Positions 1-6,849 of a stretch of 7,412 nt of DNA are shown piece by piece (the stretch's first letter is position 1; each line of letters starts with the position of its first letter). Origin of the DNA: Clostridiales bacterium (GTDB taxonomy: Bacteria > Bacillota > Clostridia > Oscillospirales > Oscillospiraceae); contig DQIA01000096.1 in NCBI GenBank assembly GCA_003525905.1, forward strand, positions 13,363-20,774, in the 5' to 3' direction. The notes under the pieces were generated by a model that worked only from the letters and a program-made list of their open reading frames with translations, searched no databases and was not told the origin of the DNA. A program made the translations under genes and the position numbers.

Positions 1-122
1 CCTTACGGATGCGGCATGCCCCTTGCGGGTACACAGAGTACATCTGCACGTTTCAAACCTTGCCTCGACAAAAAATCTCGCGCTAAATGCTCTTGCTGAA
101 TTGTGCGGTGTTGCCTTATATT
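1..122. other. unassigned edge region left of the GNAT gene
   Basis: I recognise no complete gene here. Plus-strand frame 1 is open from the window edge to a TGA at 97-99 (about 32 codons, beginning PYGCGMPLAG), but it has no visible start and no family I recognise. On the minus strand this is the 3' flank of the acetyltransferase gene. It contains no obvious GC-rich hairpin followed by T residues, so I cannot place a terminator for that gene. The segment could be the edge of a dispersed repeat or a gene tail cut by the window. Confidence 0.3.
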
Positions 123-524
123 CTAATCCAGCATGAAGCCCCGGCAGCCGAGGCCGGCAAAGTCGGCAAAGCCGAGCGAGCGGTAAAATGCGGCCGTCTC
201 CGGCGTGTCGTCCGTCGTCAGCTCGATCTGCCGCACGCCGTTGAATCGCTCGAGCACGGCGCGCAGCAGGGCTGTGCCGATCCCGCGGCGCTGCCGCTCC
301 GGCGCGACCAGAATGTCCTGAATGAACACGATCGTCGCGCCGTCGCCGACTGCGCGGATCAGCCCGGCCAGCTCGCCGTCCTCCCACGCGGCCAGAACCA
401 GCAGCGAATGGCGGAAGCCGCGCTCCAGCGCTGCCGGGTCGTCCGTGTAGGCCGTCCAGCCGACGCTGGCGTAGAGGCGCAGGACATCCTCGGCCTTGTA
501 TTCCCTGTATTCCCGAATGTCCAT
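123..524 (-). CDS. GNAT family N-acetyltransferase
   Basis: This is a small cytosolic acyl-CoA-dependent N-acetyltransferase of the GNAT fold; its substrate cannot be told from sequence. With the start at 524 the protein has 133 residues, normal for a single-domain GNAT. The N-terminus reads MDIREYREYKAEDVLRLYAS. The acetyl-CoA-binding motif A is clear: a strand FIQDILVAPE followed by the pyrophosphate-binding loop QRRGIGTALL. Motif B is PETAAFYRSLGF near the C-terminus. A TTG at 539-537 would add five residues, but I prefer the ATG at 524-522 because a GGAG Shine-Dalgarno lies about nine bases before it. The gene lies about 70 bases downstream of the tRNA-Leu gene on the same strand, with a terminator hairpin between them. 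It could receive readthrough or use an unseen promoter. It is unrelated to the CRISPR locus and oriented away from it. Confidence 0.9.
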   Translation of the reverse strand: MDIREYREYKAEDVLRLYASVGWTAYTDDPAALERGFRHSLLVLAAWEDGELAGLIRAVGDGATIVFIQDILVAPERQRRGIGTALLRAVLERFNGVRQIELTTDDTPETAAFYRSLGFADFAGLGCRGFMLD

Positions 525-547
525 CTCATATTTCTCCAATCAAATAG

Positions 548-595
548 AAAAGGCGCGCCGCTGATACCTCGGTATCCGACCGGCGTGCCTTTTTT
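548..595. terminator. bidirectional rho-independent terminator after tRNA-Leu
   Basis: A long hairpin is flanked by A and T runs. Outer arms at 552-560 (GGCGCGCCG) and 581-589 (CGGCGTGCC) pair over nine positions with one non-Watson-Crick pair. Inner arms at 563-567 (GATAC) and 572-576 (GTATC) close a four-base loop. Plus-strand RNA would end in six U residues (590-595) and have a G-U wobble. Minus-strand RNA, the direction of the tRNA, would have an A-C mismatch and a four-U tail (551-548). The run at 590-595 abuts the encoded CCA end of the tRNA, so the hairpin most simply ends the tRNA transcript and insulates the acetyltransferase gene. Confidence 0.8.
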
Positions 596-681
596 GGTGC
601 CGCTGACCGGGGTCGAACCGGTACGCTTTTTAGGGCGAGGGATTTTAAGTCCCTTGTGTCTGCCTATTCCACCACAGCGGC
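595..681 (-). tRNA. tRNA-Leu, anticodon TAA (UAA)
   Basis: Read on the minus strand, the acceptor stem GCCGCTG (681-675) pairs perfectly with CAGCGGC (605-599), followed by discriminator A (598) and an encoded CCA (597-595). The D arm has the usual GG-containing loop. The anticodon stem carries GGGA/TCCC around a loop CTTAAAA, giving anticodon TAA. A long variable arm (CGCCC...AAGCG region) marks this as a class II tRNA, and the T arm reads CCGGTTCGACCCCGG. All features agree with tRNA-Leu(UAA), which decodes UUA and UUG. The gene has its own promoter and diverges from the cas operon. Confidence 0.97.
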
Positions 682-705
682 ATATCTGCATTCTGAAACA
701 AAGAT

Positions 706-734
706 ATTTTATCATTTTGAGCCGCTCCCGTCAA
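706..734 (-). promoter_or_regulatory. sigma70-type promoter of tRNA-Leu
   Basis: On the minus strand a -35 box TTGACG (734-729) is separated by exactly 17 bases from a -10 box TAAAAT (711-706). The tRNA 5' end is at 681, which leaves a short 5' leader for RNase P to remove. The spacing and near-consensus boxes fit a strong stable-RNA promoter. Confidence 0.8.
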
Positions 735-836
735 GCCCCGCGTGCCGCCGGGGGAAAATTACGCGAAACAGCGGCAGAGAATGGTGGGGGTTCGTCAAAC
801 TGTCGAACAAATGCACAGAAAAACGTCATATGATTG

Positions 837-865
837 TTGAATTATGCCGAAATATGAGATATAAT
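837..865 (+). promoter_or_regulatory. sigma70-type promoter of the cas operon
   Basis: A -35-like TTGAAT (837-842), a 17-base spacer and a perfect -10 box TATAAT (860-865) lie upstream of cas5. Transcription should start near 872, giving a 5' untranslated leader of about 150 bases. No other comparable promoter lies closer to cas5. As cas5 through cas3 overlap, this promoter probably drives the whole operon. Confidence 0.75.
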
Positions 866-934
866 GAAGGAAAGAATAGTGGGCTTTGCGGATATTTGAA
901 AAAAGAGAGAAAAATGTTGAAATTTTTGGGCAGA

Positions 935-950
935 GTCCAATTTATTGGAC
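935..950. repeat. perfect inverted repeat in the cas 5' leader
   Basis: GTCCAA (935-940) and TTGGAC (945-950) form a perfect six-base palindrome around TTTA. It lies about 70 bases downstream of the -10 box, too far to be a classic promoter-blocking operator but suited to a small RNA hairpin or a downstream binding site. No function is shown. Confidence 0.45.
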
Positions 951-1025
951 AGCGGATGATGTATGATGAGGGCAGATGAGAGGAAGCATACCGAATGCGT
1001 TATGGAGGAAAGGAAGGAATAGCCA

Positions 1026-1715
1026 ATGATCCATAAAACATATCAGGTCTCCATGGAGGTCGCAGGGGACACGGCGCTCTGGACGCGGCCGGACACCGGA
1101 GATTCTCCGTGCAGCTATCCGGCACCGACTTATTCCGCAGTGCGCGGTCTGTTTGAGAGTATCCTTTGGGGTCCGGCGGTCCGGATCATACCGAGAAAAG
1201 TGGAATTGTGCTCCGCGCCGCAGTACCACTCCTATGCAACGAATTACGGCGGACCGCTTCGAAAGTCCAGTCTGATCAGCAAGGATAACAACTACCAGCT
1301 GTTTGCCACGGTGCTGACCGGTGTCTGCTATCGGCTTTATGCGGATGTGATCCCCAACCCAAATAAGGAGAAACTTCCGGACAGAGCCCGCGAATGGGAC
1401 CGGCGCACGACCTCGCCGGGGCACGCCTATCAGGAAATGTTCAACCGGCGCTTGCTGCGCGGGCAATCCTATATGACGCCGTTCCTCGGATGGAGCGAAT
1501 TCACGCTGTCATATTTCGGCCCGTTCCGTGAGACCACAAAGGTCTGCAAGGAGCTTCCGGATATCCACATTCCATCCATGCTGCGCAGGGTGTTTCTGAC
1601 AGGACACGAATCAAATGAACGGGCCATATATCAGGCGGTTTATGATATGGACCTCTGCATTCATCAAGGTGTTCTCGAATATCCGGTAAGAGAGGAGGAG
1701 TACCGTGATCAATGA
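1026..1715 (+). CDS. cas5: type I-C Cas5 (Cas5d/Cas5c), Cascade subunit and likely crRNA endonuclease
   Basis: In type I-C systems Cas5 cleaves the precursor crRNA in the repeat (type I-C lacks Cas6) and stays bound to the 5' handle within Cascade. This 229-residue protein matches the family in length and pattern: an N-terminal RAMP-fold strand (KTYQVSMEVAGDTALWT), SYPAPTYSAVRGLFESILWGP at residues 30-50, then MFNRRLLRGQ and FLGWSEF at about 138-159. The ATG at 1026 follows a purine-rich GGAGGAAAGGAAGG Shine-Dalgarno region. The end overlaps cas8c by 11 bases, implying coupled translation. In Bacillus halodurans Cas5d the catalytic triad is Tyr46, Lys116, His117. My by-eye alignment places Leu47, Ala134 and Tyr135 at these positions, with His133 close by. 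The family assignment is firm, but the mode of RNA cleavage in this protein is uncertain. Confidence 0.95.
   Translation: MIHKTYQVSMEVAGDTALWTRPDTGDSPCSYPAPTYSAVRGLFESILWGPAVRIIPRKVELCSAPQYHSYATNYGGPLRKSSLISKDNNYQLFATVLTGVCYRLYADVIPNPNKEKLPDRAREWDRRTTSPGHAYQEMFNRRLLRGQSYMTPFLGWSEFTLSYFGPFRETTKVCKELPDIHIPSMLRRVFLTGHESNERAIYQAVYDMDLCIHQGVLEYPVREEEYRDQ
1691..1707 (+). promoter_or_regulatory. Shine-Dalgarno and GTG start of cas8c
   Basis: AGAGGAGGAG at 1691-1700 lies four bases before the GTG at 1705-1707. This strong site sits inside the last codons of cas5 and fixes the non-ATG start of cas8c. The nearby ATG at 1712 is in a different frame. Confidence 0.85.
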
Positions 1716-3774
1716 GTTGTATGAGCTTGCGCGGGTGCTTGATGATGCACAGGTCAAAAGACAGAGTTGGCACCCAAAATACAAGCCGATCCCCAATATT
1801 CGGCAGAATGCACCCTGTGTACGTATCATGGTTTCCGGTGGAAAAATTGCGGATATTTCGTCCGTAAGTGCAGAACTGGGCAAAAGCATCCGAAAATATG
1901 GTGACAATCAGGGTACCTATCCCTGTATGAATCTTGCACCTCTGTACCGGATCACAGATGAATCCGTAAAAAGAGAGCTGGCTGACCTGAAAAAGCACCC
2001 CGAAAAGATCGATACAGCCTGCATTTGCAAAATGAAAACATGGTGCACGCAAAATAACTGGGGCGATAAGGTCCAAAAGAAGTTCAGAACTTCCATGGAA
2101 CGGGCACATGAGGCGGAATTCCAGTCCGCTGCAGCCCGGTATAGACCACTTCGGTGTCTGCTTGAGGAGACGGAATATTTTGCAGACCCGACGCTTCTTC
2201 ATAACGAACTGGAGCGGAAAGCATGGGAGCTGCTGCGAAGTGTGAAGGATACTGCCTTGGCGCTGACGCTGCTCTTTTATTTGGGAAAGGCAGGAGCTGA
2301 TGCAGAGAGTGATTATGGCTCCCTTTCCGTTGCGTTTGATGCATTAAAACTGATCGATGATAATATCGCTGCAGTCAGTAACAGGTTTGTTCTTGAAGTA
2401 AATGAGCATTTGCTGCATGCGAATCCCCCAAGTGGTGCAGAGAAGCAGAAAAGGGAAATCGATGCTTTCGGCATCTGCTTTCAGCCGGTAGATGAGCCGA
2501 TGCCCAGCGTCAAGCTGGCGGGCGGATTTGAAGTGACACTTCGGACCATGTTCAAAGGGCAGCCGTGCCAGAGCCGATATGGACGGTTTGAAGGGGAAAG
2601 CTATCCGGTCTCATCCGAGATGCGCCAACGACTGCAATCAGCGCTTGCATGGATCGGGAGTGAGAAGGAACAGGAGAATCGAACATGGATCAACACGGAT
2701 AAGAATGAGATCCTTTTTGCGTATCCGTCCTCTTGGCCGGAAGTTCCGATTTCTTACACCCGGATATTCAAGAGGATGCCAGACATGAGTGTAACATTCT
2801 CTGCGCAGGCAGAGCAGTTCCTTCGGGAGCTTTTGCGCCCGAAAAAGGATGGGACAGATACTCACGCAGAATGGATAAGGATATTTATACTCAGAAAAAT
2901 TGACAAAGCCCGCACAAAGATCGTCTACACCAAGCAGACCGATCCTGCCGAGCTGGAGCGGTGCTGCGAAGCATGGTCGCGGGGCTGCGGGAATCTCCCT
3001 GCATTTCCCTTTGACAAGCCGGAGGACCTGTACCCGCTGGAGGCTGCCGGTATTCTGAACGGCTTCTGGAGACGGGACGGCGATGCTGTGACGGATAAGT
3101 ACAGACCGTATTCCCAATATCACGGTATAGAGCTCTTGATGGACCCGAAGCTGCCCGTTACAGCCGATCTGCACCGCTTGACCGAGAGCGCGATGGTCAT
3201 CGGACCACTTTTGAGGAAACCAAAATGCAGTAAGGCAAAGAAGAAAGAGGACATACAGAAAGAAAAGAAAATACAGGAAGCTGCAGGGAAGCAGCTGCTC
3301 CTGCTGGGACTATTTCTGGACCGAATGAGAATCAGAAAGGAAGATTATATGGAGAACTTGCCATATCTCTATGGCCAGCTGCTCAAGGCGGCTGATGAGC
3401 TGCATGAATTGTACTGCGATGTCGTGCGCGACGGACAAAAGCCGCAGGAGCTTGTGGGAAGCAGCATGTTCCGCAGCGTATCGGAGTCACCGCTCCGCAT
3501 GCTGCCAGTGCTGAGCCAGAGGATCATGCCATATTATGCGTGGGCGAAAGTCTACCGCCGGAAGAGTGACAACGAAAACAGGAAGCATGCAGCTCGTGCC
3601 GGGTGGTTGTATCGGGTCTGTGAGCAGATCACAACGAGGCTTTGGAATAGTCAGACTGTGCCGTCCCGGTTCAACGATGAAGAGAAGGCGCAGCTGTTTA
3701 TCGGCTATCTGGCGTCATTTTCTGAGAAAGAAATGAAATTAGAGTTAGAGGAGGAATCAAATCATGAATCATGA
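1705..3774 (+). CDS. cas8c: type I-C Cas8c, Cascade large subunit
   Basis: Cas8c (Csd1 family) is the large subunit of the I-C surveillance complex. It reads the PAM and helps open target DNA. The assignment rests on position between cas5 and cas7, on size (689 residues, somewhat longer than the roughly 570-650 usual for I-C) and on Csd1-like style; Cas8 proteins are too divergent for a catalytic motif. An N-terminal part (RIMVSGGKIADISS, GTYPCMNLAPLYRIT) is followed by a long central region. A lysine-rich linker (KAKKKEDIQKEKK, about residues 506-525) then precedes a mostly helical C-terminal domain. That C-terminal domain can also be made separately as Cas11c from an internal start. Translation begins at GTG 1705 behind an excellent Shine-Dalgarno. 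The end overlaps cas7 by 11 bases. The reading frame is intact. Confidence 0.92.
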   Translation: MINELYELARVLDDAQVKRQSWHPKYKPIPNIRQNAPCVRIMVSGGKIADISSVSAELGKSIRKYGDNQGTYPCMNLAPLYRITDESVKRELADLKKHPEKIDTACICKMKTWCTQNNWGDKVQKKFRTSMERAHEAEFQSAAARYRPLRCLLEETEYFADPTLLHNELERKAWELLRSVKDTALALTLLFYLGKAGADAESDYGSLSVAFDALKLIDDNIAAVSNRFVLEVNEHLLHANPPSGAEKQKREIDAFGICFQPVDEPMPSVKLAGGFEVTLRTMFKGQPCQSRYGRFEGESYPVSSEMRQRLQSALAWIGSEKEQENRTWINTDKNEILFAYPSSWPEVPISYTRIFKRMPDMSVTFSAQAEQFLRELLRPKKDGTDTHAEWIRIFILRKIDKARTKIVYTKQTDPAELERCCEAWSRGCGNLPAFPFDKPEDLYPLEAAGILNGFWRRDGDAVTDKYRPYSQYHGIELLMDPKLPVTADLHRLTESAMVIGPLLRKPKCSKAKKKEDIQKEKKIQEAAGKQLLLLGLFLDRMRIRKEDYMENLPYLYGQLLKAADELHELYCDVVRDGQKPQELVGSSMFRSVSESPLRMLPVLSQRIMPYYAWAKVYRRKSDNENRKHAARAGWLYRVCEQITTRLWNSQTVPSRFNDEEKAQLFIGYLASFSEKEMKLELEEESNHES
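3336..3351 (+). promoter_or_regulatory. internal ribosome binding site and ATG for Cas11c
   Basis: Inside cas8c, AAAGGAAG at 3336-3343 lies five bases before an in-frame ATG at 3349-3351 (Met549 of Cas8c). The purine run and spacing are those of a working Shine-Dalgarno. The other in-frame ATG nearby (3325) has no such sequence upstream. Confidence 0.6.
3349..3774 (+). CDS. cas11c: predicted Cas11c small subunit, internal translation product of cas8c
   Basis: Published work on I-C Cascade shows that the small subunit Cas11c comes from an internal start within cas8c and corresponds to the Cas8c C-terminal domain. Here the in-frame ATG at 3349, with AAAGGAAG five bases upstream, would give a 141-residue protein equal to Cas8c residues 549-689. 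This is near the expected size of about 120-145 residues. The product starts MENLPYLYGQLLKAADELHE and is rich in charged and helix-favouring residues, as expected for the helical bundle that lines the Cascade belly and holds the displaced strand. It follows the lysine-rich linker of Cas8c, a plausible domain boundary. The start is predicted from sequence and family knowledge; no experiment supports it here. Confidence 0.6.
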   Translation: MENLPYLYGQLLKAADELHELYCDVVRDGQKPQELVGSSMFRSVSESPLRMLPVLSQRIMPYYAWAKVYRRKSDNENRKHAARAGWLYRVCEQITTRLWNSQTVPSRFNDEEKAQLFIGYLASFSEKEMKLELEEESNHES

Positions 3775-4654
3775 GATCAAACGTGCAACCGGACTTCTGG
3801 TCCTCGAAGCAGTCAACTCAAACCCAAACGGCGATCCGGACCGCGATGGCGAGCCCAGACAGCGTGACAACGGCCGCGGGGAGATCTCTCCGGTCTCCTT
3901 CAAGCGGAAGTTGCGTGATCTGATCGAGCAGAATGACAAGGATGAGCACGATACGCCGTTTTTCAAAGCATTGCCGGAAAAATTCAGCGGGAAAGAACAT
4001 GAAAAGCAATACCTGATCCTCGAACACCGCGGACGGAACCGAAGCCAGATCAAAGAAGAGATGAGGGAAAACTCACTGCAGAGCGGGAGACGCAAATTTG
4101 TCGAGCGATACTGGGACGCCCGTGTTTTCGGCAATACCTTCCTCGAAGAAGGGGAAGACAACTTCATCCGAACCGGCGTCGTACAATTTGGAATGGGCAT
4201 TTCCCTCGCGCCGGTCGAGATCATCCGGCAGACAAATACCAATAAGGCTGGTGTGGAGAGCGGCAAGGACCGGGGCATGGCGCCGATGGCATATCGTATT
4301 GTGGACCATGGGGTATATTGCATGCCGTTTTTTGTCAATCCGAATCAAGCAGAGAAAAGCGGCTGCACGGCGGATGATATTGAACTGCTCAAGCTGCTTA
4401 TCCCGCACGCCTATGAGCAGAACCGCTCTGCGATCCGGCCGGATGTCCGGATCCGTCATGCATGGTACATTGAGCACAAGAGCATTCTGGGAAGCTGCCC
4501 GGAGCATCTGCTGCTGGAGGCGCTGACCCCCGTTAAATTGGGAAACCCTGACGAGCCGTCCACATCGTGGACCGATTATCAGGATAAGACGGGACTGCCG
4601 GAGGACCTCCTTGTGCGCGTAGAAAGCTGCACGGACCTGATATTGCGGGGATGA
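3764..4654 (+). CDS. cas7: type I-C Cas7 (Csd2), Cascade backbone subunit
   Basis: Cas7 polymerises along the crRNA spacer to form the helical Cascade backbone. The 296-residue protein has the usual Csd2 length and the hallmark N-terminus: ATGLLVLEAVNSNPNGDPDR at about residues 8-27, then a basic helix SFKRKLRDLIEQ. Further family features are YWDARVFGNTF near residue 115, and RTGVVQFGMGISLAPVEI followed by RQTNTN in the middle of the protein. The C-terminal half carries RPDVRIRHAWYIEH. The ATG at 3764 follows AGAGGAGGAA (3747-3756) with a seven-base gap. It overlaps the end of cas8c by 11 bases and its own stop overlaps the cas3 start in an ATGA. No lesion is visible. Confidence 0.96.
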   Translation: MNHEIKRATGLLVLEAVNSNPNGDPDRDGEPRQRDNGRGEISPVSFKRKLRDLIEQNDKDEHDTPFFKALPEKFSGKEHEKQYLILEHRGRNRSQIKEEMRENSLQSGRRKFVERYWDARVFGNTFLEEGEDNFIRTGVVQFGMGISLAPVEIIRQTNTNKAGVESGKDRGMAPMAYRIVDHGVYCMPFFVNPNQAEKSGCTADDIELLKLLIPHAYEQNRSAIRPDVRIRHAWYIEHKSILGSCPEHLLLEALTPVKLGNPDEPSTSWTDYQDKTGLPEDLLVRVESCTDLILRG

Positions 4655-5670
4655 GAACGCCGCTTGCGCACAGTGCGCGAAAAAAATATCCGCCGCAGAC
4701 CTACGAAGCGCACGTCCGCGGTGTCTGCGAAAGGGCGGGAAAATACGCGGCTGAGGCAGAATGCTATTCGGTGAAAGCAAACGGTATCCTGTCAATCATC
4801 GTTCGGGACAGCGCGCTGCTCCACGATCTGGGGAAGCTGGAGGAACGGAACCAGAGCGTTCTGTGTGAGCAGAGCAGAAGGCGGAGGCATCTGCCTGTGG
4901 ACCATACCGACGCCGGAAGCGCCGCCCTGCAGAAGATGGGGAGCGGCTGTGCCGCAATGCTGGTATACTCCCATCACCAGGGCCTCCCCGATCTGTCGAC
5001 GGAATTTGCAGCAAGAGGAGGCTCCATATTCCGAAATGGGAATGCCGAGGTGCGCGCAGAGACGGATGCTGCGCTGCCTGCATTGCTTCGGCAGCATGAA
5101 GCGCTTTTTCCCCGGGAGCCAAACAAAGAAGTGCAGGCGTATGACGGGGACCCGGCGGTGTTCCTCCGTATGGCGCTTTCCTGTCTTGCGGATGCCGACC
5201 ACGGCGACACGGCCGCGGCATTCGGGCAGACTGAAAAAGCCATGCCGGAGCTGCGCCCGCAGGAACGGCTCGCTGCGCTGGACCACTATGTGTCTAAATT
5301 CGGCGAGACGGACGAACGCAGCAGCCTGCGCAGAGAGCTGTATCAGTCCTGCCGATCGGTGGAGGCTCATAGCGGCTTTTCCGTGTGCGGAAGTCCTGTT
5401 GGCTCCGGCAAGACGACGGCGGTGATGGCGCATCTTCTGGAGCAGGCCTGCAAACGGAATGCTCGCCGAATCTTTGTAGTCCTGCCCTATACCAGCATTA
5501 TCCGCCAGTCTGTTGATATTTACCGGAAAGCGCTCGTGCTTCCGGGGGAGACACCGGAAGATGTTGTGGCAGAGCTGCATTCCAGAGCGGATTTTGAGGA
5601 TATCGAGACACGCTATCTTACTGCGCTCTGGCGCGCCGATCGTTGTGACGACTGCGGTCGCATTCTTTGA
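4651..5670 (+). CDS. cas3: Cas3 N-terminal part (HD nuclease plus start of helicase), gene broken by frameshift
   Basis: Cas3 is the nuclease-helicase recruited by target-bound Cascade to nick, unwind and degrade DNA. This frame starts at ATG 4651, overlapping the cas7 stop by four bases, and the N-terminus (LAHSARKKYPPQTYEAH) fits I-C Cas3. The HD phosphohydrolase domain is seen from LLHDLGK (His58-Asp59), VDH (His85), YSHHQGL (His108-His109) and DADH (181-184). The helicase begins with Walker A SPVGSGKTT (248-256; Lys254) and motif Ia LPYTSIIRQS (279-288). The true reading continues to TALWRA (residues 323-328) at about 5637. After that this frame reads an unrelated tail (DRCDDCGRIL) and stops at 5668-5670, so the product lacks the DEAH box and the second RecA domain. 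An HD domain may fold, but ATP-driven degradation should be lost. Confidence 0.93.
   Translation: MRTPLAHSARKKYPPQTYEAHVRGVCERAGKYAAEAECYSVKANGILSIIVRDSALLHDLGKLEERNQSVLCEQSRRRRHLPVDHTDAGSAALQKMGSGCAAMLVYSHHQGLPDLSTEFAARGGSIFRNGNAEVRAETDAALPALLRQHEALFPREPNKEVQAYDGDPAVFLRMALSCLADADHGDTAAAFGQTEKAMPELRPQERLAALDHYVSKFGETDERSSLRRELYQSCRSVEAHSGFSVCGSPVGSGKTTAVMAHLLEQACKRNARRIFVVLPYTSIIRQSVDIYRKALVLPGETPEDVVAELHSRADFEDIETRYLTALWRADRCDDCGRIL
5630..5638 (+). other. frameshift site in cas3
   Basis: The switch between the two cas3 frames lies in GGCGCGCC at 5630-5637. Cas3 proteins commonly have W-x-APIVVTT here. The first frame reads ALWRA-D and the second reads GAPIVVTTAV. Adding one GC unit to the GCGCGC run restores ALWRAPIVVTT exactly, so the simplest event is loss of two bases from a dinucleotide run. 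The read quality at this run cannot be judged from the sequence. Confidence 0.85.
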
Positions 5671-6811
5671 GACCTTGTCTTCCCATAATCCGGCGGCCTT
5701 GCGGCGGCTGCATGAGTTGCCGGGCAGCCTGATCTTTGTCGATGAGGCACACAGTGCACTGCCGCTCCGGCTCCTTCCGCTTGCATGGCATTGGATGAAT
5801 GTTCTGTCAGACGAATGGAGCTGCTATTGGGTGCTGGCTTCCGGTTCGCTGGTCCGGTATTGGGAACTCCAACCGTTATTCGGACTCTCTATGCCCCGAC
5901 CGGAGATCGCGGAGCTGGTCCGACCTGACCTGCAGAGAGAATTGAGCCGGTACGAAAGCAACCGGATCACGTTCCGGTGGCGAGAGAAGCCGATCGGGCG
6001 GAAAGAGCTGGCCGAGTGGGTGCAGGAAGCACTGGGTCCCCGGCTGCTGATCCTGAATACGGTCCAGAGTGCGGCCGTGATCGCGGCGGATATGGCTGCA
6101 GAATTTGGACAGACGCATGTGGAGCATCTGTCTACGGCTCTGACGCCGGAGGACCGCGGCAATACGATCGATCGGATCAGACGGCGGCTGGCTGATCCGG
6201 ATGACGCGGATTGGACGCTTGTGGCGACCTCCTGCGTGGAGGCTGGCGTTGATTTTTCCTTCCGGACGGGATTCCGGGAAATATCCTCGCTGCTGTCGCT
6301 CCTGCAGGCTGCGGGCAGGGTCAACCGCCACGGCAGAAACACGGAAGCGGTCATGTGGAGCTTTTCGCTGCAGGATGATTCCATGCTGCCAAAAAATCCG
6401 GCGCTGGATGTCTCTGCAGCGGTGCTCAGAAGCTATTTCCAAAAGAGACTTCCAATCACACCGGAACTCAGCACGCGCTCCATGCAGGATGAGCTTGTCC
6501 GGGACGACAGCTGCATGAGCGCGATCTGTGACTTTGCAGAGCTGGAAGCGGCACAGCAGTTCAGAACCCTTGCGCAGAAATTCCGGGTAATCGATCAGAA
6601 AACGGTTCTCGCGGTTCCTGATGACTCCATGGCATCGGCTATTGCGGAAGGCAGAGCAAGCTGGCAGGAGCTGCAGCGGCATGCGGTCTCCGTTCGGAAA
6701 GAGAAGATCGTGCTGTGGCATCTGCGAGAGATCGCCGACGGCATTTATCAATGGACGCTGGGGTACGACAGCTTTTTGGGCTATATGCACGGTGTGCTCC
6801 TGACAGAATAG
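5636..6811 (+). pseudogene. cas3: Cas3 C-terminal part (helicase RecA1 end, RecA2 and C-terminal domain), out of frame with its N-terminus
   Basis: This frame carries the rest of Cas3: PIVVTTAVAFFETL, Walker B/DEAH box FVDEAH (DEAH at 5741-5752), motif III-like LASGSLVRYWEL, then the RecA2 motifs LLILNTVQSAAV, VEHLSTALTPEDR, ATSCVEAGVDFSF and motif VI QAAGRVNRHG (6305-6334). It ends in the normal I-C tail YDSFLGYMHGVLLTE with TAG at 6809-6811. Joined to the upstream part, the protein would have about 720 residues, typical for I-C Cas3, so no other piece is missing. The open frame extends back to about 5513 (a TTG), but residues before 5636 are a wrong-frame reading and no ribosome binding site or natural domain boundary supports a separate gene. 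All helicase motifs look intact, suggesting that the frameshift is recent. Confidence 0.9.
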
Positions 6812-6849
6812 AACGGTTCGGCTGTTGTGGATAATATGATCTGCGATAT

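Larger units (their letters stand above)
682..1025. other. divergent intergenic region between tRNA-Leu and the cas operon
   Basis: This 344-base stretch carries the tRNA promoter (minus, 706-734), the cas promoter (plus, 837-865) and a leader of about 150 bases before cas5. It contains a weak inverted repeat GTTCG/CGAAC at 790-808 and a perfect six-base inverted repeat GTCCAA-TTTA-TTGGAC at 935-950. Two tiny ORFs overlap head to tail at 914-979 (21 codons) and 976-1029 (17 codons), the second ending on the cas5 start. I see no CRISPR repeats, no regulator gene and no terminator. The last 200 bases are clearly more AT-rich than the flanks. Confidence 0.7.

Noticed and set aside
595..681. tRNA-Leu as attachment site of an island carrying the CRISPR locus
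   Set aside because: The tRNA 3' end faces left, away from the cas genes, and no integrase or repeated 3' tRNA end is visible on the cas side.
790..808. GTTCG/CGAAC inverted repeat as a cas operator
   Set aside because: The arms are only five bases with a nine-base gap, so chance is likely, and the site is not placed over either promoter.
942..1466. Antisense open frames opposite cas5, cas8c, cas7 and cas3
   Set aside because: They have no ribosome binding sites or recognisable domains and lie wholly opposite genes with firm family assignments. They are by-products of GC-rich coding sequence.
5630..5640. Programmed frameshifting as a way to make full-length Cas3
   Set aside because: No slippery heptamer, stimulatory stem or rare codon pair typical of programmed sites is evident. 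Loss of a GC unit from a dinucleotide run explains the change.
5513..6811. Second half of cas3 as a separate helicase gene starting at TTG 5513
   Set aside because: The first 41 codons are a wrong-frame reading of Cas3, there is no ribosome binding site, and the break falls inside the first RecA domain instead of at a domain boundary.
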